From Pithys albifrons albifrons (taxonomy: Eukaryota; Chordata; Aves; Passeriformes; Thamnophilidae): 64,000 nucleotides of DNA. The stretch spans positions 67,816,299 to 67,880,298 of the forward strand of contig NC_092461.1 in NCBI RefSeq assembly GCF_047495875.1, given 5' to 3'. The notes under the pieces were generated by a model. It worked only from the letters and a program-made list of their open reading frames with translations, did not search any database and was not told where the DNA came from. The translations under genes were made by a program, and so were the position numbers. Below are positions 1-13,600 of the stretch, piece by piece. Each line of letters opens with the position of its first letter. The first letter of the stretch is position 1.

Positions 1-270
1 TTACAGTATTTTTAGTCATCAGGCTTTACTCTACCTTCCGTCTGTGGGTTGTTGGGGTTTTTCTTATAGAGAAGAGTTGGTTGTGGGAAGGATTTAACTG
101 TGGCTCTGCCCATGGAATTCTTTGACTTGTAATCCTGAGCTCTGGCTTCCTTATGTGAAAAGGAAATTGCACACCTGAATAGACCTCCTATTAAACACTT
201 CAGCACAGACCCTGGGAAGGATCATTGGGACTGCCTTCTTTTTTTAAAATTGCTTGTAACTTTGACACAG

Positions 271-628
271 ATCTAAGCTGAGGAGTGTATCTGCTTCACC
301 CAGCTGCACCAGGACGAAGAACCCTGAGTGGCTGTCCCCCCACGCAGGTCCAGCTGTCCCATCATGCCGGCACAGCAACGTGTTGCAGTGGGATGTCACA
401 CAGATCTACTCGACTGGGCTCCGTGGCAGTGCCCCTCAAGTACAGCAATACACAAACCAACAATCCCCCAGCGACAGTGATGCCCTTTCAGACCTACACG
501 GACCCGGGTGCAAGATTGGGTCTGCTGAAGACCCCTACGCTCAGGGCAAGGCCTCTTCCACACCTTTCTCCCTCTTCCACACAGCTGCGAGCCTGAAGTT
601 TGGAAGTACAGTAACAGGAAGATTTTAA
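271..628 (+). other. Unrecognised exon-like open frame with acceptor-like upstream sequence
   Basis: I do not recognise this. A pyrimidine-rich tract ending in cag (about 233-270) looks like a splice acceptor. One frame then stays open for about 118 codons to a TAA at 626-628. The island is clearly richer in GC and CpG than its neighbours. The frame is rich in Ser, Gln, Thr and Pro, with no membrane segment and no domain I can name. It has no convincing ATG, so if real it would be a terminal coding exon joined to something upstream of the window. A second frame (285-596) is also open over most of the island, which weakens the case for this one. Alternatives are a degenerate exon, a pseudogene or chance in a GC-rich patch. 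Confidence 0.2.
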
Positions 629-2520
629 AAAGAATGGTGACAAAAATAGTTTTGAAACAGGTGGAAGATGGGAATAAAAATGAATGACTTTAATGAAGGG
701 ATGAACATCATTGAAACTTTTCACGATAATTATTCCTAATTTCCTTTTTTTTTCTCATTCAAATTCTTTAATAAGCAGAAGTACAAACCTCCTCCATACC
801 TTGCTACGTTGCTGCATGACTGGTGAGCTACCAAATTCTGCCACAGGGGGTCAGCAGAGCACCATTGTAAATCCATACTGCTGGAAGCGGCAGCTCCAGC
901 TTTCTGATGGAGTTAAAGCTTTGTTAGTAAAAGCTGAAATTTTGGACCTTTTCCTGCCCCAAGTTGCGGCTTTTAGGGGTTTTTTCTTTGTTGGTTGGTT
1001 GGTTTGGGGGTTTTTTTGTTTTGTTTTGGGTTTTTTTGTTTAGATAAATGTTTGTTCTTCTGTATTATAAATAAGTTTCACAATGTTTCTCTCTCCTTAG
1101 TATCTGTTATGAATGATGAAAAACTACCTGGAAACATGCTGGTTCCATTTTTGGACTATAATGTACTGTTTGGCTTCAGAAAAACTTCCCTGACCTTGGG
1201 CTGTGATGTCCGGATTCTGGCTTAAAAGGAAAACAATGCTTCTAGAAGGTTAACTTATAACAGGTTCATTTTCACTGAAGTGGCTGATGAGGAATGCAGA
1301 AGTTTAAAATCAGTGAAACAGAAGCATCATTAATGTCAGACAGACAGGTTGAGCATTGTGACTGTATTATGGCATAATGTTTTTTATAGTCAGACCTTTG
1401 AGTGAGTATTTTCTAGAACAGTCATCTACAGAGGTGAACATGACCCAGCTCTCTCCATACAAAGCTTAGTTTAAAGAAATCTTTGAGATACTGGAGGAAC
1501 CTGACAGTTCCCATAGCTTGGATGGTGTGCAAAGGGGATTTAACAGTGTCGGGTACCAGATATGTGCAAGCTTGTTGCTTTTTCTTTCTGATGTTTGTGT
1601 ACATGCTTAAGAGAGATTGAAAATCATCACGGATGTGAACAGTCTGGAAGGTTGAAAAGTGTTTGCATGGAGCTTGTTTGCCTTTTGCAAAGAAGAGCAG
1701 ATTACAGATGCATATATGGCATGAGGGATGAATAGAAAAGATACAAGCTGCATAAGTTATTTCAAACAGTCTCTGCCAGGAAGAAGCTGAATTTGAAAAT
1801 TAGGTCCTACTAATGCCATCAGATTTAATATTATTATTCTTTTAAATTACATGTGTATCAACACGGAAAGCTAATAATAGCCCTGCTGCCTCTGTAGGGA
1901 CTGTCGTGTGCTTTCAGACACAACCTATGTGAAAAACTGTCCCCACTGAAGTGAATGGAAGGGATTAGGTTTTGCACAGATGTTAACATGGCAGGACACT
2001 GTCCTCTGATTCAGGCATGCTGCTGAGAGGTTTACTAATAGGCTTTCTCTGAAACTTCTGTTTTATAATTTGCCATCTGATGAAGATTAATGAGAAAAGG
2101 CCAAATGTTGATCTGGGTAAGGCAATTCCTTTGTTTCTTCTTCCTGACTGGTATCGAATTCTGGAGTGTTTTGAGAATCCAAGGAGAAAGAAATTCATCT
2201 GAACACAAAGAAAGAAGTTAGAACACAGCATCTGAACTAGTGAGACAGGAGATAAACTGTACTCCAGCCTTTGAGCCTCCCAGGACTGTACCATCCAGGT
2301 GCTTGATTTGAGCTGGATTCTTTTCCCAGACAGGATACAGGACAGGGTCTGGTGGCAGATCTGAGCATCTGGTCAGAAGTGAGGTTTTCTATCTCAGAAA
2401 CAGGATCTGTTCCTGTAATCTCAAGCAGACCTTAAAAGTGAAATGCCACTATAGCATTCAGTGAAAACCTGTGGGCATCTTACTTGCTGACCTTTGGGTC
2501 TCAGAGATGTGAAGTTAACC
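629..2520. other. Anonymous AT-rich sequence
   Basis: I see no gene or recognisable transposon here. There is a G/T-rich low-complexity patch at about 978-1040, made of runs of T broken by GG and GGG, which fits bird intronic or intergenic DNA. Confidence 0.5.
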
Positions 2521-2541
2521 TTTTTTGTTTCCTCTACCTAG

Positions 2542-2727
2542 CCCTCTTTCCACCAGTGTAACAAGTACATCGGCCCATGTTCGTGTCTCTCTCAAGGCGA
2601 TTTCCCAGGATAATGGGTATTTCTGTGCCAGTCTGCACCACAGCACTGATGTTGCAGCTGCCTTCGGGTGTGGAAATTGCTCATCTGTGGCAATGGAGAG
2701 CTCCACAAAAATGAGTTTCCCTGCCAG
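2542..2727 (+). other. Unrecognised exon-like segment with acceptor and donor consensus
   Basis: A good acceptor-like tract (ttttttgtttcctctacctag, about 2521-2541) is followed by about 186 nt open in one frame, then gccag/gtacca, which fits a splice donor. The implied phases are 1 at the acceptor and 2 at the donor. The peptide includes Asp-Asn-Gly-Tyr-Phe-Cys, loosely like the D-x-x-Y-x-C end of immunoglobulin V-type domains, but I cannot assign a family and no matching B-strand cysteine is visible inside the segment. GC content is raised and a few CpGs remain. The frame continues open past the donor to a stop at 2890, so openness alone does not define the exon. It could be a coincidence. 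Confidence 0.17.
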
Positions 2728-2890
2728 GTACCACCTCCTTGTACAGAAAGAGCACTGGGAGTTGTGCCACTTGCATGCTTGTGCACATACCCACACCTGC
2801 ACCCCGGCAAGCTCAGACTGCCTCTGCCAGCTTTCTAGTTACTTCCAGGAATTTCGGGGAGTCCATTTCATTCCCCATATAACCTTGTAA

Positions 2891-5800
2891 ATGAACCAGA
2901 CTGAATTGTCCTTAAAGCTGGACTACTGTCCACAGCTGTGTATGCCCATATTCCCATAATTCTGAAAAATTCTGTAGAATAAGGTCTGCCTCCTAGAAGA
3001 GAAAGGGAAAATCTTTCATCACCCATATTCTCTAGAAGAGAATCACAGGAACCCTTGTGCTGAGAGATATGCCCTATTCAACCAGAGAAACTTACAAGTT
3101 TATAAGATAAAACCTTATTTATTTCCTAGAAGAGATGGATTAAGACAAAGAATCTCCACCTAAAACCTTCTTTTCCTTTGCTTGGGTACAGAAGAAAACT
3201 CCTGAAAATGCACATATTTACTATAAGAAAAGAGACACATTTAAACATCTAATACCAGAAATGCTAAATACTTTCATAATGACTGTAACTGAAAGACAAT
3301 CACAGGCTTCTGTAGGGATCAACACCTGCTTTCTTATTTATTTAGAAGCCTAATAATTGTAGTAATATATCAGATGTACTGTCTATCTAGAAATCCACCT
3401 GTGGCTATCGATTCCCTGTTTAAGCACCAGGCTCAAATGACAGGGGAAATATCATAAGGTTCCTCTCATTCTCCATGACTTCTTTTATAGACATATATCC
3501 TGAATAAAATCTGGAAATTACATTATAATTAAAAGATCTGAGACCAGTCTTCTGCAGAAAGAAAGTCCTGTCTCATTATCACCCTGCAGCCCATCCTCTT
3601 TCATTGTGGTTTCCTTCAACAGGTGCCCACTTTGCGTGTGTGAGGGTGTATGGCTTCATGGCACAGGTAGAAATAGTAGCCATCTTTTTACTTTCATTCC
3701 CTTTCTGTAATAATTTTAAAGATGACATAAATGCTCTTTTGGATGGTTTTCCCCTCTCCTCACTTTCTGTGGAATCAGAGATATATCCTTATATATATAT
3801 ATGGATTTGGAATTAGCATGATGGGTTTGGAATTAGCATTTTGGGATATCTTCCTCTTTCTTACGGCTTGACCAACCTCTCATCTTTTCCTTCAATTAGG
3901 GAAGATTTTTCTGCTGATGCAATTGTCCACTCAGCTGGAGTGAGGCCAATCTCTCATAATTTCAGCTTTCTTTGATTACTTCCTGCCCAAACTCTAACAC
4001 AGAAGTTTGCAAGAATTTGAAAAGTGATTACAAAATCCCACAAATCTTCAGAAATAGAAACTTTTGTTTCATTTTCTCTCAGAAAACAGCGAAGAGAATA
4101 ATTTAGTCATAGTGTGGGAAGGTTTTTTGTTTTTGGGGGTTTGGGTTGGGTGGTGATGGTCTTTGTTTAAAAAAGAGAACATTTATTAAATAGTACTTAA
4201 CTCTTCACTACATTAGTCAGACTTTTTAATTTTTATTTATGCAGGCAAGCTGTTAGCAGAACACCTGTGTGAAAAGAGAATGTAAAAACAATTCTTTCCA
4301 CAATACTAGAAATCGTGTGAGCTTCCTAATCTCTTAGTGACCTACAAAGACAGGAGTCTTAAATAACTGTGATTCCAAAAATAGTATATATCAGTGTTTA
4401 TTAAGTATTTTATGAAAGTGCCAGAATACAGATGATAATATTTGGTTTGAATCTTCTTAGCTTCATTGTGACTCTACTTCAAAGCAGAGAAAACTTTCGT
4501 TCCCATTTGTCAATAACTGAGTTTCTGTTTCTCTCCTCATCAACCATTTCTAGCAGAACAGGTGACAGAACATCCAGATGTCAGATAGATTTAATCCTAG
4601 TCCAGGGTGGCAAGGGTGTCATAACACAAAAATGCCATATCCTGTGAGACTGTGGAATGTTTGCTGGAAAACAATGTCCTTGACATCTAACCTACTGGCC
4701 ATAAATAATGACATTATCCTTTTTCAAGTTAGATGCAACAGAAAGGTGACTTTGCCATTGTTAGAAGATGAAGGAGTGGATCTGGGACTGGAAAAAATAA
4801 CAATGTTTTATATGTATTTGTTTACTGCATAGAAGTATTACTAATTAGTATGTTTGCTTCAGTATTACCTGCCGCCTTTGCCCAGGAGCTGCATAAATGC
4901 AGTGATTTCAAACAGATGTGTTTGTATGTATGCATGGTCAAGATGTCAAAATATCTGGAATCTTGCTGGTATGCTCCGATGGTGATACAACACCGTACCA
5001 TGTTATACCTCATAGAACTTTAGCCCTTGAGCACTTCAGCACTCACTTTTCATTTGTGAAACAGTTTCAGAAGGCTGAGCAATAGTTAGTAGCTTCTGCT
5101 TCTTTGGTAGCACAGGTTTTTGTTCAATGGTAAGCAAAACCTGTCTATTAATCATGCTATTTTCTAGAAGGATCAATATGCTCTCTATCTGTAAGAATAA
5201 CCCTTTTCTCTTTTCCAGATTTACAGAGGAAAATCCTTGGATTCAGAAAGGGAAGACAGTGCAGTGAATTGTCCAGTTTAGGACATGTAACTGAGAGCAT
5301 TGTTCAGAACTACCTCCCTTAATATGCTGATATCTCCCCATAGCCATTTCATAAATAGTGTTATAAGCAAAACCAGGGTTTGACAAAACACTTGTTTATC
5401 TGCCTACTGTGCCAGATATTCTGTTTCACAGATAGCATTTCAGCTGGTAATGTTCATTTCTCTACCACTTGGAGTCACCAATTAAGAAAAGCACTGGAAG
5501 AACAAAAAGGGTGTATTCAATGAAATACTACATATTTTCATTTTTTAGAAAAATAGTACAATATTTTCTCTGTAATTTTCATTGCAGCTACAAATTTTCA
5601 GTGAGAACTAGCACTGTTTATTTTTTAGGCCTTGGCTCTCACCTTTTACTTGGCTGTGATGATTTTGGCATCAGCTCCAAGTCCGTGGGTGTCAAAGTTT
5701 TTACTGGAGGAGTCCCAGAGTTGTCTAACTGCCTGGTCCTTGCAGTTTAGCTCTGCTTTTTATTTTTTTTTATTATTCTTTAATGAATACTTTAATTTCT

Positions 5801-8450
5801 TAAGTATTGCTCTTTTTGATTTGCTTATCTTTCTGTATTTTGTGATATTTTTAAAAGAGGAAAAATGATAAGATTTTGCAGGGGGCGGTTTGTGCAGCAT
5901 TCAGCATTGTTGAAGAAAAGTGGTCTTTTATACTCTTGGAGCAAAGTAACTTTTAAACTGAAAAGTAATTTGTGATAAGGAAGACAGGTAACACATAAGT
6001 GAAGTTTTTCTAATGGGGCTAACCATTAAGCAGTACAAAAGATCAAATTGATAATTCAGTAAAGAACAGGCCAATTAAAAATGCATCTGGTGTAGTGCCC
6101 CTTGTGCCTGTGATCAGCATGAAGAGCTTCAGAAAGGGCTCTGCAGTGGATGCTCATTCCAGGCTGCACATCAGGACCGCCTCAAAACATGGAGAAGGAG
6201 CAAGTTTTTTCTGTTGACCTTCAAGGGTGTAGGGCCCTTGTCAAATTGTGTAGGATTTCTAAGAAAACAGGGTAGAAATGCTGCCTATCCCCCCTGCAAA
6301 ACCTGACCCTGCTCTTTCGGGGCAGACTTTAAGGGATTTTCACCTAGTGACCTGCGGGTGGATAGATCATGCTTCAGGGCTGGAGAAGGTTCTGCACCCT
6401 CCATGCTCCAGCCTCAGTGCCTAGAAGAAGATTCCAGCTTTCCCCAGGAGACTGCTGCTGTATAAATTAGAGAACATTATTATTATTAATATCAGTATTC
6501 TATTATTCTTATTTTTCTCTCTTTGACAAAAACAAGATTTGGGAAGTATTTCAAAAAGGCATTTGAAATCTTGCTCTTTAAATATTCACCAGTATTGTCA
6601 TTTGCCTGGAAGCATCAATGCAAAAAAGTTTCCATGGTAACGGTATGTGATTCTGTCATGCCTTTAACCTCTCTAATCCCAGGGGTGGAAGATTGAACCA
6701 GAGTCTTCAACTCTGGCAGTTATAGTTTTAGTGGTGGTTTTCAGTACAGAGCGGAACGTATTCGATGGTGGGAAGAGGCGAGACACATATATTAGTATGT
6801 AAGCTCTACCTTGAAGTAGTCAAGGAGCCACATTACTCAGATTAGGATGTTGTTTGGAGGAAAAAAAATCGATCCCCTCAAAAATAATTGGCTTTTTTCC
6901 CAACCTGGGCCACTGCAATTCCTCTTCATCTTGACTGACTACTGATTAATTGATCTCAGTTAACATTAAGAAAGAACGTTTGCATCCTCTCATTGCTCAG
7001 TTTTATTTAGCTCTGGAGCTTTAAAGAAAGTTTCTGTTTTAGTCCACAGTACTTTGAATATTTATTATTAGGGACTATGTCCGATGCAATAAAGGCTCAT
7101 GGTGTGATTCTGCTATTTAGCAAGTATATGTGAAACCAGGAAACAGAAAAAACTCAATCTGATGAAAAGTGCCTCAGTATTGGACTCCATGTCTGATGCA
7201 AGAGGCATGATGTTTTTGTTTTTAATTGCTATGAGCTAATTCAGTGTGCTATTAAACCTCAGTCATTGATATTTTCTATAGAAATCTTGAAAGAAAACAA
7301 GGTAAAAATTGGGAGAGAATGGAATTTCATTGTTAATTTGTAAGCATCTTGTCTACAATACACATGCATTTTATTTTAAATTACTCTGACAAAATAAAAA
7401 CTTCAGTAAGAGGAAGAAATTCTTGTGTCTTTTAAAACCAGTGTGTTAAAACAGGAGAGGGTCTTGAAAAAATCTCTGGTAAAAAAAAAAAACATGTCTC
7501 TAAATAACATAACTAAAAAATCTTCTATTAATTGCAAAGCCAAAATGAACATTTGGAAATTACACTTTTTTCAATCTCAGTGGCACATGCAACCAATGTT
7601 CTCTATTCTCTGGCTAATATTGGAAAGTCCAAGTGGCTTACAAATTTTTTTTTCCTCTGATAGGATGCAAAATACATATCCTCTGAGCTAAAAGCAGCTA
7701 ATCATACTATGTCTAGTCAGTCCTGAGTGAAAGAACAGCTCAGAAGTGTGAAAATATGCATATTTCAAAGTAATGAGGAGGAAAAATAAGAGAAGTTTCA
7801 AGTGGATCACAGTCCTTTTGTTTTTTCTACGTCACTGGTGATGTTTTAGCTCAATAGTTTTGATAATTTGAATACTACAGCAAATATCTTATGCTTTTGC
7901 ACAGACTCCTCTATGGAACTGAGCTTATTTCGTACCCAATTATTCCCAGACATCTTGCAGTAAAGTGCCCTGGCAGGAAATATATATTAAGAGGTGCTGG
8001 AAAAAGAATTACTGGGGCCCAGACACAAAAGGCTTCACAGACCATGGAGACCACAGGTAAAGTGCTTTGATTACAAAAGATGACACAAATAAAGTAGATG
8101 AAAGCAGGTCAGTTTTTATCTGAAGAAACGCAGAACAATTTATGACTCCAGCTCAATCAGGTCTAGTAGAGACTTTAGAAATAATCAGATCTGAATGAAA
8201 TCTTGACTCATAGATGGTCTGAAGAATTGCTTGGACATGAAGGTTGAGTTTAGGCTAATAGTATTTCTCCTACATTATCTTTAGCTCTATGACAACCCTG
8301 CTTCATCAGTCTGCCCTGCTTTACTGGGTGAAATCATTCAGCTTTTTACAGGATCCATGTGGTCAGGGGCAAGGGCACCTACTAGGGAACAAGGCTTTTG
8401 TGCAAAATGTCCCAGGTTTTGTACCAACAAGGCCTATGCACACCTATGGG
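2891..8450. other. Anonymous sequence, no gene seen
   Basis: This is AT-rich sequence with no convincing gene. It contains a 20-bp tandem duplication at 3801-3840, an ATT-rich patch near 6477-6505, a 12-A run near 7481, and a slightly GC-richer anonymous patch at about 6090-6460. No CR1, LTR or SINE similarity was recognised. Confidence 0.5.
3801..3840. repeat. 20-bp unit duplicated in tandem
   Basis: Two adjacent 20-bp units (3801-3820 and 3821-3840) share the core tttggaattagcat and differ at two positions. A short AT dinucleotide run lies immediately upstream (about 3780-3802), which may have favoured slippage. Confidence 0.8.
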
Positions 8451-8457
8451 CACATAT

Positions 8458-8506
<49 letters not shown>

Positions 8507-8521
8507 TATGCACATATATAA
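8451..8521. repeat. AT/CA dinucleotide microsatellite
   Basis: A compound array of TA dinucleotides (uninterrupted for about 34 nt near 8465-8498) is flanked by CATA and CA units. It creates an artificial Tyr-Ile-rich open frame that should not be annotated as protein. Confidence 0.95.
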
Positions 8522-9276
8522 CAAGAAATGTGAAGATACACAAAATAGGAAATTAAATGTAGGATGTTGCTATTTATGGATCTCTCTAATAGAACTATGT
8601 GAGTATATGCCTAATGGCATATATGCATTGAGTCCTGGGCATCTAAATGTGTTTGACTAACCACATATGTGCTGCGGAAATTACTTAAACATGCACAGAA
8701 TACAGGACCCAGTGGGCACACACTGGAGATATTGCTCTTGATTTCTTGATATCCTGAGCTTAGTCAGGGATTCCCCCTCAGTAATACTACAGCATGCTCA
8801 GGAATCTCAAATAAATCTTGAATGTTCCCATTCTTCCCAGACAAAATTTCCTGATGAAAAAAGGTGACTGTATCAAAGGACAGTTCACCCAACTGGTGGC
8901 CCTACTAAGAAGGCACTTTTTAACTGCCATCATGTTAATGTATGGCACAGAAAGATCTCTCCTGATCCCCTGGTTATTAGGCATATTTCTGACATGTCAG
9001 GATTCCCTTCACAACATTCTGGGCATGGCTGGAGTTATTTTGCATCCCACCATCTTAAATACCAGAGCTATTACAGCACTGAGCTACAGCCCTCTCTGAA
9101 TCTTGCCAAAGTAAATGCTCAGTGGTACTCTATAGGAGCCCTGGAGATGAGAGTATTCCTATGGACACGTCTTCATAATATTTCTTAGAAGAAGTAGCAT
9201 AATTCTCATCATTTTGGAACTGGAAAATAAAGACTACTCTTTCCTATTATTTCAAGAAGTAAATTTTGAAGCTCTA
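8522..9276. other. Anonymous sequence
   Basis: No gene or recognisable repeat is seen between the AT microsatellite and the first solo LTR. Confidence 0.5.
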
Positions 9277-9281
9277 CAATC

Positions 9282-9966
9282 TGTCCTAGTTCAGCAGGTG
9301 GAACCAGTTTATCACTGTGTGGGTGTAACCAAAGCTGTGTATTCTACATTCTCTATTCATTTCCCATGAACTGTTAACAATGGACCATTTGCAGCAGCTA
9401 CCCAGGGCACACCTGACCCCTCAGGTTGTAAGCTGGGTGTGAAAGACATCTGTGAGATAAGAGCTCTGATAACTCCCCACCCAGGAAGTTGTTAGCTCCT
9501 CCACACCCAGCCTGAGGTGTCATGTCTGCTAATGGGCCATCAATGATTCCAAATACGCCATGACTCACAGAGTGAGATCACCCATTGTGTAATCCCCCGC
9601 CCTGGGGGAGGTACTGGGCAGTCCCACCTGAACCTGAGGGGATATCATCTTGGTTTTGGGACTTGGGGAACCATTCAGCAGATCCAGAGGAGGACCAGAA
9701 TCTCAACAGGACTCTCACCACCACTCTCGACCAGACTGCGACCGTCATCTGCACCAACAGGTTTCTTACTCCTTTTTACTTTGAACTCAGGGGGAACCAC
9801 ATGGGGCTCAGCACAGGGGCTAACAAACATCATTGTGTTTGTGCCACAGGGGGGCTTTGTAATCATTGCATTTAGTGTAATATTTTGTATTAAATTGTAC
9901 CTCTGACTTATAATCTCTTTTATGTTTGGTTCATTTCTCCAGCTGGTTTACTTTCAAACCAGCACA
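9282..9966 (+). mobile_element. Solo LTR, family A copy 1, with perfect 5-bp target duplication
   Basis: The element begins TGTCCTAGTT and ends AACCAGCACA, giving the TG...CA ends expected of an LTR, and is about 685 bp long. It is flanked on both sides by CAATC (9277-9281 and 9967-9971), a perfect 5-bp target-site duplication. No internal retroviral sequence or second LTR lies next to it, so it is a solo LTR left by recombination. An ATTAAA polyadenylation-type signal sits near 9890 in the 3' part. The same sequence recurs at 17326, 49756 and, inverted, 62713. A 5-bp duplication fits bird ERVL or ERV1 groups; I favour ERVL-like but cannot fix the family name from sequence alone. Confidence 0.9.
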
Positions 9967-10229
9967 CAATCAAACAGAGGCAAAACTAAAATCTAACAAT
10001 TGCATTCCTTTTCTTGATCTTATTTTTCAGTAAGTGAATGCATAATATTTGGACACTGAATGCATGAGTTTTCTTGGAGTGTTGATTTGTTATATTTCCT
10101 ACAAAATTTTTCATGACCAGTAGTAAATAAAAACTGATGCTCCGTTTATGATCAAAGAATAAAGTGAAGACAAAACTTTGTCCAAGACCAATAATCATGA
10201 AACCCATTGAATAGCAAGTTTTCTGGAAC

Positions 10230-10650
10230 TAGTCTCTCCCCTGAGAAGAGGCTTAGAGAGCTAGGGTCGTTCAGCCAGGAGAATAGAAGGAGACCTTATT
10301 GCAGCCTTTCAATACTTAGAGGGAGTCTACAAACAAGTTGGAGAAAGCCTGCTTACAGGCAGATAGCGATAGGACAAGGGGGAATGGTTTTAAACTAAAA
10401 GAACAGATATTTAAGTTATGTATTAGGAAGAAATTCTTTACTTGGAGGCTAGTGAAGCACTGGAACAGTTTCCCTAGATAACTTTTGGATGCCTCATCCC
10501 TGGAAGGGTTCAAGGCCAGATTGAATGGGGCTTTGAGCAACCTGGTCTAGTGGAGTGTCCTTGCCCACGGCAGAGGGATTGCAGCTAGAGGGTCTTTAAG
10601 GCTCCTCCTTCCAACACAACCCATTCTAAAAATTCTAAAATTCTTGGAAA
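10230..10650 (+). mobile_element. CR1 LINE 3' fragment
   Basis: Hallmark CR1 3' text is readable in order on the plus strand: cttagagagctagggtcgtt, then gacaagggggaatggtttta, then aagaaattcttta, then gaagggttcaaggccagatt. It ends in cccattctaaaaattctaaaattctt, a diverged tandem octamer tail. The copy is 5'-truncated, as most CR1 insertions are, and carries only the end of the reverse-transcriptase unit and the 3' UTR. Many substitutions indicate an old insertion. Confidence 0.9.
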
Positions 10651-13600
10651 GTTATCACACTTATTCACAAGTTACACAGGTCCTGTAAACTGTTTTCTTT
10701 CTGTTTTGTTTTGCTTCTTCTATACTCTAGAAGTAATTTTGAAAATTAAAGAGATTTCAGCCTACTGTAGTAAGTAATAATCCTGGCTTTAATGGCTTGT
10801 CTTATTTTTCCCTCTGATTATGTATCCTTGCACGAACAATCTTAAAATATGATTAGTTAAGAACAACAATCTTATTAGTCTTTATAAGTGACATTGCATG
10901 TTTCTATTCTTTGCCACTGATTTTATTAAATCTCTGTGGAGAAGCATCAGTATTAGTGAGCCCTCTAATTAAAACAGGCTGGGAAAGTAGATCTCATGTT
11001 TTGCTGCATTTATAGCATCTTTATAATGGTAAAAGGCATAGTAAGGGGGAAAAAATAAGAAGAAAAATCTGGAAGGCTAGAAAAGGATAAGAGAATCTGT
11101 TTGGTGTCCAGCCTACTATGGCAGTGAAATCTTGCCACTGAATTCAGTGACCTTCTGCATGAGCTGATTTTTAGGCCCATTTTGATCACCAATATAAGCA
11201 CTGTTGGAAGGAAATATTTGCCAGACTGATGGTGATTGAGCATAATGGAAGATTCAGAAATTGTATTAGGCTTCCCTAAATTATGCTGAAAAATCTTTCT
11301 GATCTATACCAGGACAAAGGAAATAAATTTTTAATCCACATTTCTTTTCTGTTTCCCCAGCTGAATTTTCCAGCAGTAAACTGACTTGTCTCAGGAATGG
11401 ACTTTGTGCACTCAAACTTGAAAAATTGTGCACTTTAAGTCCACAGTGTCAGATAAGTGCCTGTCTTTACAGTGAGGGACACAGGAGGAGCTGGCAATTT
11501 TTCTCAAAATTATGGCATTATTTTTTAAACAAGCTTTATCCCTTCCTTTTGAGAAACAGCTGTCAAATAATAATGGAATGTTTATGAACATTGTTTTAAA
11601 CTTTAAGAAGATTTATTAAATTATTTAAATTCAAAGCATATTTTGTTGTGTTCTTTGTTTGGAGGTTGACAGTTTCTGGCACCTCACTTTTCTGTTTAGC
11701 TCTTATGCAAATTCAAGTGATATGAATACTCTGTACTACACTGAAAATTGCAACTATTTCTGTGTGAACATAGGGTATATTTTCAAGGAAACAGAGAAGA
11801 TTGGCATAGCAAACAGAAGTAAATAAAGCTTTTTACTCTTCATTGTTCTGTTGTAAAAATATGGAATGCAAATATAACACAAGTAGAATATGCTAAAAAG
11901 TGAAATTTACTGTAGTTTTGAAAGTATCAGTCAAGGGATCAGATTAAATGAGAAATGTCTTTCTCTGTTCTTGATATGGTTCTCTGCTCAAGTCAAGGGG
12001 TTGGTGTATCTTTAGAGGAGGATGCAATAAAAAATCCATATATAACTTCCAAACCCTTACAATAATATATTATAGTCAGTAGCTTCAAAAGGTTGCTCAT
12101 GTATGAGTTCAAAGTGGACTGTTGCATCTGAGTTGCACTCCCAGCAGGCATTTATCTGCATAGGCACTTTTTTCTCATGAAAAATGTATAATCTGTATTG
12201 TGAGAATAAATGAAGAGAAGTGAAGCAAAGAAGTTCCATTTTCAGCTAGTTGCTGTCTGTCAATTTCAGCTCTCAATTGCCCTTCTGTCTCTGTCAGTGA
12301 TAACATTCACATTTTTTCAAACATTGCAAGCTTCAGTGTGCAGATTCAACCTATTTCACATGAACATGATAGGTGCTTCGCCTGCAAAAGTTTTGGTAAA
12401 GTCAGAGTGACTTTGTGCAACTAAGGAAGCAGTACTTAGTGAAGTTATTGTATCTCCTTGAATACAGTGTGGACTAAACTGAGCCTGGTCCTGGGATAGA
12501 TAACTTATTCAACCTACCTACACAGGTGCTCTCTGAGAGCTGCCACCTTAACACTGTCATGGCTCAACAGATTTGTAAGCTCAAGAGCAGTTCAGTGTCA
12601 CAGTCAGTGAAGTAAAATACACCAAAACCATTGCCAGTTTGCATTATAACCTTCTACAGGAACAGTTGTATGGTGTAAACAGCCATCCCAGAGGAGAAGT
12701 AAAAATTGTGGATGTGAATCACTTCTGCTTTCCAGTTTCCACATAGGAGCACACATTCACAGATGCTTTTAGGAAGTAAGTAAGGACTTCAATCTTGTGC
12801 ACAAGAAAAATGTCTCACTACTGAATAAATTTATATCCAATTTTCTGATTTTCTTCTTTTTATCTTGAATAGGGCATGGTATTCTATTCAGCTCAGAATC
12901 CTACTTCATTAAATTTATCTTCATTTATTTTATATTGCTAACAAGAGCCTTGGAAAACTAGAGGTTAGATATTGCAAGATACAATGCTCACATTGTGAGC
13001 TAAGTTATTTTGCTTTGATCTCTCCAGGGCTGGGCTGATCTGGTCCCAGGGTGTTGCAGATGCACTGAAGGACTTCATTCCTAAGAGAAGTAGCAATATG
13101 CTTTTTTATATAAAAACAGTGATTTTAAAAAGTTTGATAGCAAATGCAACCATGGTTTAACAAAATTTGATGGCAAGTTACACTTAATTTACTGCATAGA
13201 GGACAGGATAGGTTAAAATTGTCAGGTAGACCCTCCCATTGAGTAATGAGATTCAGACCTCCTTGCATTCTAAACTGCTTCTCAGAGAGGAGTTTAGATG
13301 CAGCTGGATCCAAACTTAGTCCTAGAATTGGTTCACAGTTTATGTCTAAAGGACACAATCAATCCTGTATATCTCTTAACTAAGGTTTCAAAGTTAAACA
13401 TGCTATTGATCACTGACTAAGAATCTGTTGCAACAAGGAATCCCTAAGCCTGGAGGAGTAACCTTGAGAGGCATCACTGCTGAAGGGGGAATCCAGATGA
13501 GCTGCCTGTTCCTGTGCAGCAGGGTTCAATGGGCTCTGGACTGTTGTAGCAGGATATTCTGTCTAAGTGGGGGTGGAACAGCTCAAACTTCACCTTACTT

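Noticed and set aside
8400..8530. Tyr-Ile repeat peptide in a 123-codon frame
   Set aside because: It is produced by the AT/CA dinucleotide microsatellite.
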